The position numbers and the translations under genes were made by a program. Positions 55,961-64,000 of a stretch of DNA of 64,000 nt are shown here, one piece after another. The stretch is from Streptomyces sp. Edi4. GTDB taxonomy: Bacteria; Actinomycetota; Actinomycetes; Streptomycetales; Streptomycetaceae. A model generated the notes under the pieces. It was given only the letters and a program-made list of their open reading frames with translations. It was not told the origin of the DNA and made no database searches. The stretch is from positions 6,262,001-6,326,000 of the forward strand of contig NZ_JBEJGY010000004.1 of assembly GCF_040253615.1 (NCBI RefSeq), in the 5' to 3' direction. Positions within the stretch are counted from its first letter, which is position 1; each line of letters begins with the position of its first letter.

Positions 55961-56385
55961 TGTCCGGCGGCGCGACCTTCACCGCCCGCTCGACCGGCCT
56001 GCCCGCCGACGGCCGCCTCAAGGCCCTGCCGGGCCGGGCCGGCGACCTGTGGATCGCGGGCGGCGGCAAGGGCCTGTTCCACTCCACGGACGGTGGCGGC
56101 ACGTTCACCCGGCTCACCTCGGTGACGTCCGCCTCGGCGATCGGTTGCGGCAAGGCGGCGCCGGGCGCCTCCTACCAGACGCTGTACCTGATCGGCGCGG
56201 TCAAGGGTGTCACCGGCGTCTTCCGCTCCACCGACAAGGGCGCCACCTGGACCCGCGTCGACGACCGGGCCCACCAGTGGGGCGCCATCGGCAGCCAGGG
56301 CGTCAGCACCGGCGACCCCGACACCTACGGCCGTGTCTACATCGGCACCAACGGCCGGGGCCTCCAGCACGGCGACCCGTCCTGA
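55961..56385 (+). pseudogene. C-terminal fragment of a secreted beta-propeller glycosidase
   Basis: About 140 residues resemble the end of GH74/xyloglucanase-type proteins: BNR-like repeats GLFHSTDGGGTFTRL and GVFRSTDKGATWTRV, and the terminal GDPDTYGRVYIGTNGRGLQ. It is joined in frame to the sigma-factor remnant at about 55960. The junction and the missing N-terminus indicate a deletion that fused two dead gene ends. Confidence 0.7.
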
Positions 56386-56593
56386 TCCCCGCGCGTCGCC
56401 CGTGACAGCGGGCCGCCCTCCTGGCCGAGGCGACATCAGGGCCAGGAGGGCGGCCGGCGGCCTGACTGGTTCGCTGTGTTGCGAGGGTGGGCGGGGGAGT
56501 GACTTGTGGGTTTGCCCGTGTGTCCTGTGCGTGGTGCGTGGTGCGGGCGAGGTCTTTATGGGTGCCGAGATGGCGTAGGGTTGGGTTCACCGA

Positions 56594-56667
56594 CGCGGGG
56601 TGGAGCAGCTCGGTAGCTCGCTGGGCTCATAACCCAGAGGTCGCAGGTTCAAATCCTGTCCCCGCTA
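56594..56667 (+). tRNA. Initiator tRNA-Met (anticodon CAT)
   Basis: A 74-nt cloverleaf. The acceptor stem is CGCGGGG with CCCCGC and an unpaired 1-72 position (C and T), a hallmark of initiator tRNA. The anticodon loop CTCATAA sits on stem TGGG/CCCA, and the T-arm has GGTTCAAATCC. CCA is not encoded. Three GC pairs precede the anticodon loop, as expected for tRNA-fMet. Confidence 0.95.
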
Positions 56668-56672
56668 CTGTT

Positions 56673-56709
56673 GAACAGGCCCCGATTCCATCCGGATCGG
56701 GGCCTGTTC
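56673..56709 (+). terminator. Terminator downstream of the initiator tRNA
   Basis: A 14-bp perfect stem (GAACAGGCCCCGAT and its complement) with a 9-nt loop begins 6 nt after the tRNA and is followed by GTTTG. It is a clear intrinsic terminator. Confidence 0.85.
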
Positions 56710-56754
56710 GTTTGCGTCGAGGTCCCCGTGCGGTCCGCCATCGAGAGCCGCTGC

Positions 56755-57738
56755 TCACTGGGCCGCTACGGCGCCGGAGTATGGAGCGCGGCTCCCGGCC
56801 GACGTCGCGACACCCCGCGCGCCGTACGCGGCGCGCCACGCGGCCGGCGGTGTGGCGGCCTGGCGGCGGAAGAACGTGGTGAAGTTCGCGGCGTCGCGGA
56901 ATCCGAGGCGCCGGGCGCAGCCGGTGACCGGCAGATCGGTGTGGGCGAGCAGCCTTTTGGCTTCCAGCAGGACGCGCTGGTCGAGGAAGGCCTTGGCGCC
57001 CGTGCCGGTGGCCGCGCGGGTCGCCCGGGTGAGGGTGCGCACGTCGTAGCCGAGCGCCCGGGCGTAGTCGGCCACCTGATGCCACTCGCAGAAGTGGGCC
57101 TCCACTGCGGCCCGGTAGGCGCGGAACACGGCGATGGACCCGCCCGCGGACCCGCCCGCGCCCCCGCTCGCGGACCCGTCGTCCGCCGCCGCCTCGCGGG
57201 CCCGGTCGGGCGGACCCGCCAGCACGCGCAGGACCAGTGCGGCCAGCAGGTGGGCCGGCAGCGCGGGGGATGCCAGGAGCGGGGCGCGTGCGGCCGCCTC
57301 GTACTCGTGGCGCAGGTGGTCGGCCGCGAGCAGGGCCAGGCTCAGCCCCTGTGGGTCAAGGTAGCGGCACGCCGGGGCGCCGGCCTCCTCGGCGGTGAGG
57401 CCGGGCAGGAAACCCGGCCGGAACAGGATGAGCGGGCCCTCGCACGCGTCGATGTCGCTCCAGCGGTGCACCATGCCGGGCCGGATCCATACGGCGCTGC
57501 CCGGCCTCAGCCGGTAGGCGCGGAAGTCCGCTTCGTGGGCGCCGGTGCCGGAGGCGATCAGGGCCAGGACGTGGAAGTCGGGGCGCTGGGGCAGCACGCG
57601 CCGGCGCCGGGTGTCCATGGAGCGCAGCGCCGCGAAGTCCATGACCTCCACGCCGTGGGGCGAACCGACGGCGGGCGAGTAGCGGAGCTGACGCACCGCT
57701 TCCTGTCCGCTTTCCACAAGTACTCCGCTTCTTTCCAC
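56755..57738 (-). CDS. AraC-family transcriptional regulator
   Basis: A 327-residue regulator. The N-terminal half is cupin-like (residues 20-120, including PGSAVWIRPGMVHRW). The C-terminal AraC helix-turn-helix domain (about 225-310) contains DLPVTGCARRLGFRDAANFT and FFRRQAATPPAAWR. A Gly/Ala/Ser-rich linker separates them. It is divergent from the alpha/beta hydrolase gene with a 121-bp gap and probably controls it. Nothing ties it to the peptide cluster. Confidence 0.92.
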   Translation of the reverse strand: MERSGVLVESGQEAVRQLRYSPAVGSPHGVEVMDFAALRSMDTRRRRVLPQRPDFHVLALIASGTGAHEADFRAYRLRPGSAVWIRPGMVHRWSDIDACEGPLILFRPGFLPGLTAEEAGAPACRYLDPQGLSLALLAADHLRHEYEAAARAPLLASPALPAHLLAALVLRVLAGPPDRAREAAADDGSASGGAGGSAGGSIAVFRAYRAAVEAHFCEWHQVADYARALGYDVRTLTRATRAATGTGAKAFLDQRVLLEAKRLLAHTDLPVTGCARRLGFRDAANFTTFFRRQAATPPAAWRAAYGARGVATSAGSRAPYSGAVAAQ

Positions 57739-57859
57739 CAGGCCTCCAACCGGGCCTGGCCTACCGTCAGTTGCGTGCCTGGCAGCAGGTCAGAGTATCC
57801 ATACGTGGCTGCGACCGCAGACGTCGACCGTCTCACGCAGCCGGAAGGAAGGCGCGACG

Positions 57860-58702
57860 ATGAAGGAAATGACAAGGCGGGTCACGGTGCCCGGCGGCGC
57901 TCTGGAGGTACGGCTCAAGGGCGGTACCGGCCCGGTGCTCGTATGCGTCCACTACTGGGGCGGCTCCGCCGGCACATGGAGCGAGGTGATCGGTCACCTT
58001 CCGCCGGAGCAGGCCACGGTCCGCTTCGACCAGCGCGGCTGGGGCACCGCGCGCGCCCTGCCCGGGCCCTACCACCTCGACCGGCTCGCCGACGACCTCG
58101 CGCGGGTGGTGGAGGAGTGCGTACCGGGTCCGTACGTTCTCGTCGGCCACTCGATGGGTGGCAAGGTGGCCCAACTCCTCGCCGCACGGCGGCCGTTGGG
58201 TCTCACCGGCCTGTTTCTGCTCGCGCCCGCGCCGGCCGAGCCTCCGGCCACCGTGACCGAGGAGTACCGGCGCGATCTGTCCCACGCCTACGACTCGCCC
58301 GAAGCCGTGCGGCACGCCCTGAACGACATACTGACCGCCACGCCCCTGCCCGGGGCGACGCTGGCCACCGCCGTACGCGACAGCCTCGCCGCAGGGCCGC
58401 AGGCCCGACAGGAGTGGCCGCTGCGCGGGATGGCGCGTGACATCTCCCGCGCTGTGCGTGACATCACCGTCCCGGTGACCGTCCTGGCCGGTGAGAGGGA
58501 CGTGGTCGAGCCGGCACGCGTCCTGCGCGCGTGCCTCCTGCCGCACATCCCGCACGCGACCCTGCTCACCGTCCCCGGCGCCGGTCACCTCCTGCCCCTG
58601 GAGGCGCCGCACGCCGTCGCGGTGGCGCTGGCGGCCTTCGTCGAGCAGCTTCACGGGCGGGACGCGGGGCTCGGGAGCGGGCGAGTCACGCTCCCGTCGT
58701 AG
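57860..58702 (+). CDS. Alpha/beta hydrolase
   Basis: A 280-residue cytoplasmic alpha/beta hydrolase. The oxyanion region is VHYWGGSAGTW near 32, the nucleophile elbow VGHSMGGKVAQ near 97, the probable Asp in LAGERDVVEP near 215 and the His in GAGHLLPLE near 240. The substrate is unknown. The divergent AraC regulator suggests induction by a small molecule, perhaps the substrate. Confidence 0.88.
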   Translation: MKEMTRRVTVPGGALEVRLKGGTGPVLVCVHYWGGSAGTWSEVIGHLPPEQATVRFDQRGWGTARALPGPYHLDRLADDLARVVEECVPGPYVLVGHSMGGKVAQLLAARRPLGLTGLFLLAPAPAEPPATVTEEYRRDLSHAYDSPEAVRHALNDILTATPLPGATLATAVRDSLAAGPQARQEWPLRGMARDISRAVRDITVPVTVLAGERDVVEPARVLRACLLPHIPHATLLTVPGAGHLLPLEAPHAVAVALAAFVEQLHGRDAGLGSGRVTLPS

Positions 58703-58857
58703 GGGTGATCCCCCGCCGAGCCGATCGGATCCTCCTGGAGGCGGAGGGCGGCCCGCCCGCGCGGGGGAGAGGTCCCGGACGGGCGGACGACGCAACCGCG
58801 TGCCGGGCGATGACACCGTGGAGAGGTCGATCCGCGCCGTATGCCCGGGAGTTCATG

Positions 58858-59403
58858 ATGTCGCGTCACTTCGCCCCGCCCGCGTGGGACGCCCAGATCG
58901 CCGCACCCCGATGGGCGGTGTGGGCGGCCTGGGTGACCGTGCTGTGCACCGTGCCCTCGTGTGTGTGGCGCCTGTCCCTCGGGTTCGGCGTGGACGTGGG
59001 GTTCACCGGACGGCTCGGGTCGCTCTACCGGGGGACCCCGATCATGGTCTACGTGCTGATCCTGTCGGTGCTCTCGCAGACGGCCGCCTGCCTCACGCTC
59101 GGTCTTGTGCGGCCCTGGGGCGAGCAAGTGCCGCGCTGGGTACCGTGGTTGGGGGGCCGCCGTATCCCGCCGCCGGCGGTGATCGTACCCGCCGCGCTGG
59201 GCGCGGTCGCGGCGGCGGCCCTGTGCGCGGCGGTCACGCTGGTGCCCGGCGGCCCGCTGGCCAACCCCGACTTCCCGCATGGAACAGCGGGCCTGATCAT
59301 GGACATCTGTTACGCCCCCATGCTGGCCTGGGGTCCGTTGGTCGCCGTCCTCACCATCGCCTACGCCCGGCGCCGACGGGCCGGTGTGCTGACGGGCTCC
59401 TGA
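58858..59403 (+). CDS. Membrane protein of unknown function
   Basis: A 181-residue protein with four hydrophobic segments (about 20-40, 63-83, 105-130 and 145-165) and a basic C-terminus (ARRRRAG). I do not recognise a family. ATG 58858 has GGGAG 6 bp upstream; ATG 58855 and ATG 58810 are also in frame. Confidence 0.7.
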   Translation: MSRHFAPPAWDAQIAAPRWAVWAAWVTVLCTVPSCVWRLSLGFGVDVGFTGRLGSLYRGTPIMVYVLILSVLSQTAACLTLGLVRPWGEQVPRWVPWLGGRRIPPPAVIVPAALGAVAAAALCAAVTLVPGGPLANPDFPHGTAGLIMDICYAPMLAWGPLVAVLTIAYARRRRAGVLTGS

Positions 59404-59594
59404 ACGTCCGCGCGAACGCCACCGAGGGGCACGGCTCGAAGCGGTGCCACGGCGCCCGCGAGGCGTCGGATCCCGGGCCCGCGCCGCCCGTCCGCGCAAA
59501 GTGCCGAAAGTGCCACAGGAACCCCGCTCGCGGGCATAGTCTGCGGGAATTACCGCAGGCGGGCCGGGGTGAGGCGTGGTGCGGCGGAGGTGTC

Positions 59595-61958
59595 ATGGGC
59601 GGGGACCCGCAGAGGTCGACAACGGTTGACGAGCGCGTACAGGACGAGCGCGCACGGGACGAGCGCGCACGGGACGAGCGCGCACGGGACGAGCGCGTAC
59701 AGGACGGGACGGCGGTGCCGGATCCCTACGGGGAGCGGGCCCTGCTGACCCCGGCCATGACCGGGGGCCACGACGCCGTGCCCGCGCCGGACCGGGACCG
59801 GCTGCGGCGCTACCTGGAGGCGGTCGTCGTGGCCAGGACCGCGCCCGTGCACACCACCGTCGCCTTCAACGCCGTGTACTTCGGGTACGACCTCGGGGGC
59901 GATGGATACGGCGCGAGCCCGCTGCGCCCCGAGGACTTCCCCGTCATCGCCTTCGGCGAGCGAGCGCCCGTCCTCCCGGTCGGCGCGATGGTGTGCGTCG
60001 CCACCGGATCCGACCCGCTGTACGCCGAGATCGTCCACCGCGAGGGCGCCCACCCGCAGGCGGGCGCCCTCGGTGACACGCCGGCCTGGGTGTCGGGGGC
60101 ACCCGCGGGAGCGGTGGGCCCGGGCAGGCCGGGGGAGGAGGCCGAGCCCCGGCGGCGCGAGCTCCTTGTCCCCGATCTCCACGCCTTCGGGCCGGCGCTG
60201 AGCCTGACCCCGGCGCAGCTCCACCGCCTACGCTCGCGCCGGCGCTGGATCAATGAGGACGGGCACGTCGTCGTCGACGTCTGCTACCCCTCCCCGGCGG
60301 CGGCCCGGCGCGACGACCTGTCGGCCTACGCGCACCATCTTTTGACCACCGCGCGGGAACAACTGCTCAGCCCCTACGTTCCCGTGTCCCTCGCCGCGCT
60401 GGTGGCGAGCCGGCGCGAGGACGACCTGCGCGCGGGACTGCTGGGGATCCTGGACACGGTGCGCGGCGTCCTCAACTCCAGCGCCGAGTTACGGACTTGG
60501 GGACACTACGCCATGGACCGGGCCTCACTCGCCGCCTGCTGGCGGGACACCGGACCGCTCGGCGGCGACGACCTCAGGTCCCTGGCGGCGGCGGTGGAGA
60601 ACGCGGCGACCCCGGGCAGGCGGCGCTACGGCCTCACCGCGCCGGTCACCGTGTACACGGCGGTCGGACCCCGGCTCCGCGCCTTCCCCGGGACGAAGGA
60701 CCTGCTCACGGGAGTGGGCTACGCCGCCGCCGTGTGCCGGGCGAACGTGGCGCTGGCGGACGTCGTCCAGGGCGACAGCGACCAAGGCCTGTTCGCCGGC
60801 GGCTCCCGGGTCACACTCGACGACGCCTTCGAGGGCGGAGGCGTATGGCGCTCCCACCACCCGGGCGACGCGGATCCGCCCGGCGACCCCCTGACCCCGG
60901 CCGGACGCGGCTGGGCGTCCACGCTGCCCGCGCCGCCCAGGAGCGCGCCGGACATGGAGCTCGATCCCGTCGACCTGCCGCTGGCCGACGACGCCCTGCT
61001 CGGCGCCGGTGAACTCCTGCGCCACGACGCGTACGGAACCGTCTGGCGCACACCTCTGCGCCTGGCCGACCTCATCGGCGGCCGGCTCCCCCTGCACCCG
61101 TACGTCGTCGAGGACCTGCGCCGCTCCCACGGTCCGCGCCCAGCGGTGCGCCTCGAACTCGCCCATGCGGGCGAGGAGCTGAAGGACGCGGAGGCCACGC
61201 AGGACGTCGTCGCCGGCCTCGGCGAGGAGGAGGGGCGGCTGACCGGCGTCGTGTGGCCCCCCGCCTTCTTCCCCGGCCTGGTGCTTGAGCTGCGCCACAC
61301 CCGGGGCAGCGCCGTGATCCACCTCGCCACGACGCGGCTCCCGGAACGGGTGCGGGCCGGCGAGCGCGAGAGCGGACACTGTTACGACCCTCGCGTTCTG
61401 ACCCGGGAGGACGCGCCCGGCAGCGACCGCCGAGGGGACAGCGCGGCCGGGCTCGGGCCACGGGAGCTGGTGATGCGCACGGTGCGCAGGTGCGGGCTTC
61501 TGACCCCGGACGGCCATGCCCTGATGGACCGGTCGGTGCTGCCGAGCGCCGCGTACGGGCGCCCACCGGCTCCAGCGCAGGCCGAGGCGTTGGCAGCCGC
61601 CTGCGCGGAACTGCTCGCCGAACGCGTCCTCGAACCGGCCACCGGCAGCAGGGACGCCTGGGGGCAGCCGCACTTCCCGGCGCGCGACCGGCAGCCCGTC
61701 ATCCCCCTGATCGCCTACGTGCCGGTCCCACGCCGGGTGATACGGCCCTGGGGCGGCACGGACCCCGACCCGGACGGCGCGGCCCTCCTCGCGCTTCAGA
61801 TCGTCTCCGGCCACCTGCGCCGCCTGCGGCCCGGATGCGCGCCGAGCGAAGGCCAGCGCGCGGCCTTCCGGGAGCACTGCCGGGCGCTCGGCAAGGCGGA
61901 CGGCTGGGAACTGCCCCGGGGCTACACCTTCGTCACCGAGCACACGCGCGGCCGCTGA
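59595..61958 (+). CDS. Large hypothetical protein with N-terminal DERAR repeats
   Basis: A 787-residue, probably soluble protein of unknown function. It begins with a charged repeat (residues 12-36) and a Pro/Gly-containing region, followed by mixed helical sequence with no signal peptide or membrane segment. Recognisable enzyme motifs are absent. A GGAGG site lies 4 bp before ATG 59595. The next gene starts 86 bp downstream on the same strand and is also a large unknown, so they may form an operon. Confidence 0.75.
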   Translation: MGGDPQRSTTVDERVQDERARDERARDERARDERVQDGTAVPDPYGERALLTPAMTGGHDAVPAPDRDRLRRYLEAVVVARTAPVHTTVAFNAVYFGYDLGGDGYGASPLRPEDFPVIAFGERAPVLPVGAMVCVATGSDPLYAEIVHREGAHPQAGALGDTPAWVSGAPAGAVGPGRPGEEAEPRRRELLVPDLHAFGPALSLTPAQLHRLRSRRRWINEDGHVVVDVCYPSPAAARRDDLSAYAHHLLTTAREQLLSPYVPVSLAALVASRREDDLRAGLLGILDTVRGVLNSSAELRTWGHYAMDRASLAACWRDTGPLGGDDLRSLAAAVENAATPGRRRYGLTAPVTVYTAVGPRLRAFPGTKDLLTGVGYAAAVCRANVALADVVQGDSDQGLFAGGSRVTLDDAFEGGGVWRSHHPGDADPPGDPLTPAGRGWASTLPAPPRSAPDMELDPVDLPLADDALLGAGELLRHDAYGTVWRTPLRLADLIGGRLPLHPYVVEDLRRSHGPRPAVRLELAHAGEELKDAEATQDVVAGLGEEEGRLTGVVWPPAFFPGLVLELRHTRGSAVIHLATTRLPERVRAGERESGHCYDPRVLTREDAPGSDRRGDSAAGLGPRELVMRTVRRCGLLTPDGHALMDRSVLPSAAYGRPPAPAQAEALAAACAELLAERVLEPATGSRDAWGQPHFPARDRQPVIPLIAYVPVPRRVIRPWGGTDPDPDGAALLALQIVSGHLRRLRPGCAPSEGQRAAFREHCRALGKADGWELPRGYTFVTEHTRGR
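59628..59702 (+). repeat. Five tandem 15-bp units
   Basis: Five head-to-tail 15-bp units related to GACGAGCGCGCACGG. The outer two end in GTACAG. They encode DERVQ, DERAR three times and DERVQ, in frame within the large hypothetical gene. Such a repeat can change length by slippage without breaking the frame. Confidence 0.95.
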
Positions 61959-62044
61959 CCGCGCGCCTCGCTCCCGCTCCCTCCTCACGTGCCCTACGAG
62001 CATCTTGGCCGGCAGAACCCACCACAGAAACGGAGTACGCGTAC

Positions 62045-64000
62045 ATGCCCGACCGCTATCACGTCGTGACGGGGCCGCCGTTGTCCCCTTCGCAGTCCTC
62101 ACCCGGGGAACTGGAGGAACTGACGGATCTGGCCGCCGCCCTCAACGCCCTCACGTCCCCGGCGTCCTCCCTGGACGACCTGACCGTGGACATGGTGGAG
62201 CTCGCCTTCAACTCCCTGGCGCCGAAAGACCGCCAGCGGCTGCTGGGCCACCTGGGGATCCGGATGGCGGCTCCGCGCCGGGCCGGCGCCGCCCTGTGCC
62301 AGGACGTGCTGGCACGGATGCGGCGCGACGTCCGCCAGCACGCCTGTGGCAGCGGGGTCAGGGGACTCACGCAGACCGTGATCGACCAGGTCGCCGCGTA
62401 CGCCGTCACGCCGGACGGCGCGCCCCCTGCCGACCCGGTGTCGCGGTGGGGCGCGACGCTGGTCAGGGCCGCGGTGCTCGCGTGGTGTGACGCCTCCGTC
62501 GCGCACGCGGGCATCCTGGCCTGGGCGGCCGAACAGGACTGGTTCACCGTGACGGCCGACGAGGACGAGAAGGTGCGGCTCGCGGCGGTCGGCGACGCGG
62601 CACGGGCGGTCGTCGCGGCGCACCCGGGCTTCGTGCCCGGGGCACGGCAAGAACAGGAGTCCGCGCCCATCGCGGCCCGGGGCGAGGCGCCCGGCGCGCA
62701 GGCCGACGACGAGGGCCGGAGCGGTCGGTCGGGCCCGGCCCACACGGCGAAAGAGCCGGAGGAGGCCTGCCGGGAGCTCGCGTCGGCCCTCACCCGCGCT
62801 CGCGGCGCGGCGCGGAACGTGACGGAGGCGGTCGCGGACGGGCGCCCGCCCAACGCGGGGGACGTGGCCGTGCTGGCCTCTCTGGGCGCCGCGTTCGACA
62901 GCGCGGACGCGACGCTGCGCGCGGCCGGGATCGAAAGCGTGCCGCGCCGCCTCGACGACATGACGCGCGCCGCCGCCGCGCACCGGGCGGCGCACGAACA
63001 CGACCTCAGGACGCGGGAGCCGCTGCGCGAGCTGCTCGGTGTCACAGCCTGCCGTCCAAAGGGCCCCGCCGCCCCCGTCGCGGCGGCCGTTCGGGACGCG
63101 GCCCGCCGGCTGCTCGACCTGCCGGTGTGGGAACAGACCCAGCGCGACGAGTGCGCCGCGCTCACCGCACTGGCCCGGCTCATCCGGCTCGGCCGGCAAC
63201 CGGACGCGGCGGTGGAGATCCTGGCCCTTCAGGCCCAGATCGTGCGAGGGATGCCCACGTGGGCCACGGCGGTGGTGATGGCCCCCGAACTGACCCTGGC
63301 GCAGGACCCGCCCGGACCGGCCCCCGCCGCGCCGCAGGCCCCCGCACCGCCTTCCGCGCGGTCGGCGGACGCCGCACATGAGCCGGCACGGGAGGAGAAG
63401 TCGCGTGCCGCTGAGCCCGACCGCCTGACGGAGACTGCGGACCGGGTGTCCGTTCCTGCGGCCGAGCGCGAAGAACCGGCTCAGGCGGCGGCGACGGGTC
63501 AACTGCCCTTGAGCGAGCCGGAGTTGGCGGACGATGTGGATCCGGAGCTCGTCCCGGCCGCTGTGGCCGCCACCCTCGCGCCCTCCCCCGACACGGCCCC
63601 CACCGTGAACGGACAGGCACCGCTCATCGCCCCGGGCGGCCCTGCCGATCCCCCTGCCGCCCCAGCCCCCACCCTCGACGGCTCCGCCCCCGAGCCCGCC
63701 GTCGCGCCGCGTGACCAGGGCAGCCAGCGCGACCGGGGCGACCGGCGCGCGTCCGCTCCCGGTGGCCTTGCCGCGACCCCTGCGGGCGACGACGCCGTGA
63801 CCGAGGTCGAGCGGGTCCTTGCGCGGCTCGTCGTCGAGCGGCGCTTCGGGCTCGCCCACCACCTGGCGCGGGCCGCCGCCCACCCCGAGCCGCAGGTGGC
63901 GGCGCTCCGCCTGGCCGGCGCCGCGGCGCTGCTCACCTCCGGCGACAGCCAGGGCGCGCGGCTGGTCGCGAACGTGCTGCAACAGTACGGCGGACAGGCC
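62045..64000 (+). CDS. Large hypothetical protein, 3' end outside window
   Basis: An open reading frame of 652 codons that runs past the window end. The N-terminal 200 residues are helical (ELEELTDLAAALNAL, LAPKDRQRLLGHLG). Low-complexity Pro/Ala/Glu linkers occupy about residues 200-240 and 420-580, separating helical segments, including one with tetratricopeptide-like spacing (LARLIRLGRQPDAAVEILAL). The last visible part (VERRFGLAHHLARAAAHPEP) is again helical. No known family is recognised. No ribosome-binding site is obvious before ATG 62045. Confidence 0.7.
   Translation, partial: MPDRYHVVTGPPLSPSQSSPGELEELTDLAAALNALTSPASSLDDLTVDMVELAFNSLAPKDRQRLLGHLGIRMAAPRRAGAALCQDVLARMRRDVRQHACGSGVRGLTQTVIDQVAAYAVTPDGAPPADPVSRWGATLVRAAVLAWCDASVAHAGILAWAAEQDWFTVTADEDEKVRLAAVGDAARAVVAAHPGFVPGARQEQESAPIAARGEAPGAQADDEGRSGRSGPAHTAKEPEEACRELASALTRARGAARNVTEAVADGRPPNAGDVAVLASLGAAFDSADATLRAAGIESVPRRLDDMTRAAAAHRAAHEHDLRTREPLRELLGVTACRPKGPAAPVAAAVRDAARRLLDLPVWEQTQRDECAALTALARLIRLGRQPDAAVEILALQAQIVRGMPTWATAVVMAPELTLAQDPPGPAPAAPQAPAPPSARSADAAHEPAREEKSRAAEPDRLTETADRVSVPAAEREEPAQAAATGQLPLSEPELADDVDPELVPAAVAATLAPSPDTAPTVNGQAPLIAPGGPADPPAAPAPTLDGSAPEPAVAPRDQGSQRDRGDRRASAPGGLAATPAGDDAVTEVERVLARLVVERRFGLAHHLARAAAHPEPQVAALRLAGAAALLTSGDSQGARLVANVLQQYGGQA

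Noticed and set aside
56594..56709. Integration of the cluster at the initiator tRNA as an integrative element
   Set aside because: No integrase and no duplicated tRNA end is visible in the window; the location is only suggestive.
59628..59702. Possible CRISPR array
   Set aside because: The units are contiguous 15-bp repeats without spacers and are in frame inside a coding gene.

Overview
The window is very GC-rich, uses GTG as well as ATG starts, and is packed with translationally coupled genes. It looks like a Streptomyces or close actinomycete chromosome. About 1-54450 is a large non-ribosomal peptide synthetase (NRPS) gene cluster that runs off the left edge of the window. About 55000-64000 is its decayed right border, followed by ordinary chromosomal genes starting at an initiator tRNA.

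Layout. 1-13350: three consecutive NRPS genes (end of a C-A-T module; C-A-T-E; C-T-C-A-T-TE). 13464-14837: sensor kinase. 14989-22128: a free-standing A-T protein, two Fe(II)/2-oxoglutarate oxygenases, SbnB- and SbnA-like enzymes for L-2,3-diaminopropionate (Dap), and an MbtH protein. 22168-24689: a DrrAB-type exporter and a membrane sensor-domain protein. 25100-27264: a methyltransferase coupled to a tryptophan-dioxygenase-family haem enzyme. 27265-28427: remains of an adenylation domain. 28428-31229: an AfsR/SARP activator. 31640-34744: a secreted hydrolase, a membrane acyltransferase and a second methyltransferase. 34843-35502 (minus): the response regulator that probably partners the distant kinase. 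35618-54453: a second NRPS set, with C-T-C-A-T-TE on the minus strand diverging from A-T-C-A-T and C-A-T-C-A-T-E on the plus strand.

How it fits together (inference). There appear to be two assembly lines, each ending in its own thioesterase. In both, a Phe-type module with an epimerase is followed by a C-T module with no adenylation domain, then a last C-A-T-TE module whose binding-pocket code resembles basic-residue codes. The free A-T protein has an acidic pocket and sits next to the Dap genes, so Dap supplied in trans to both A-less modules is the simplest model. The second line would make a hexapeptide (aa1-aa2-Phe-D-Phe-Dap?-basic). The first line would make a related peptide whose start lies outside the window.

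The second NRPS locus is strongly repetitive. A near-identical 1334-bp inverted repeat is shared by the two divergent genes, a 3174-bp module period is duplicated in the last gene, and a 535-bp adenylation-domain tail occurs three times. The inverted repeat lies in frame in both genes, so recombination across it would exchange their first catalytic domains. The right border holds a broken type II thioesterase, a broken sigma factor joined to a glycosidase tail, and then the initiator tRNA.
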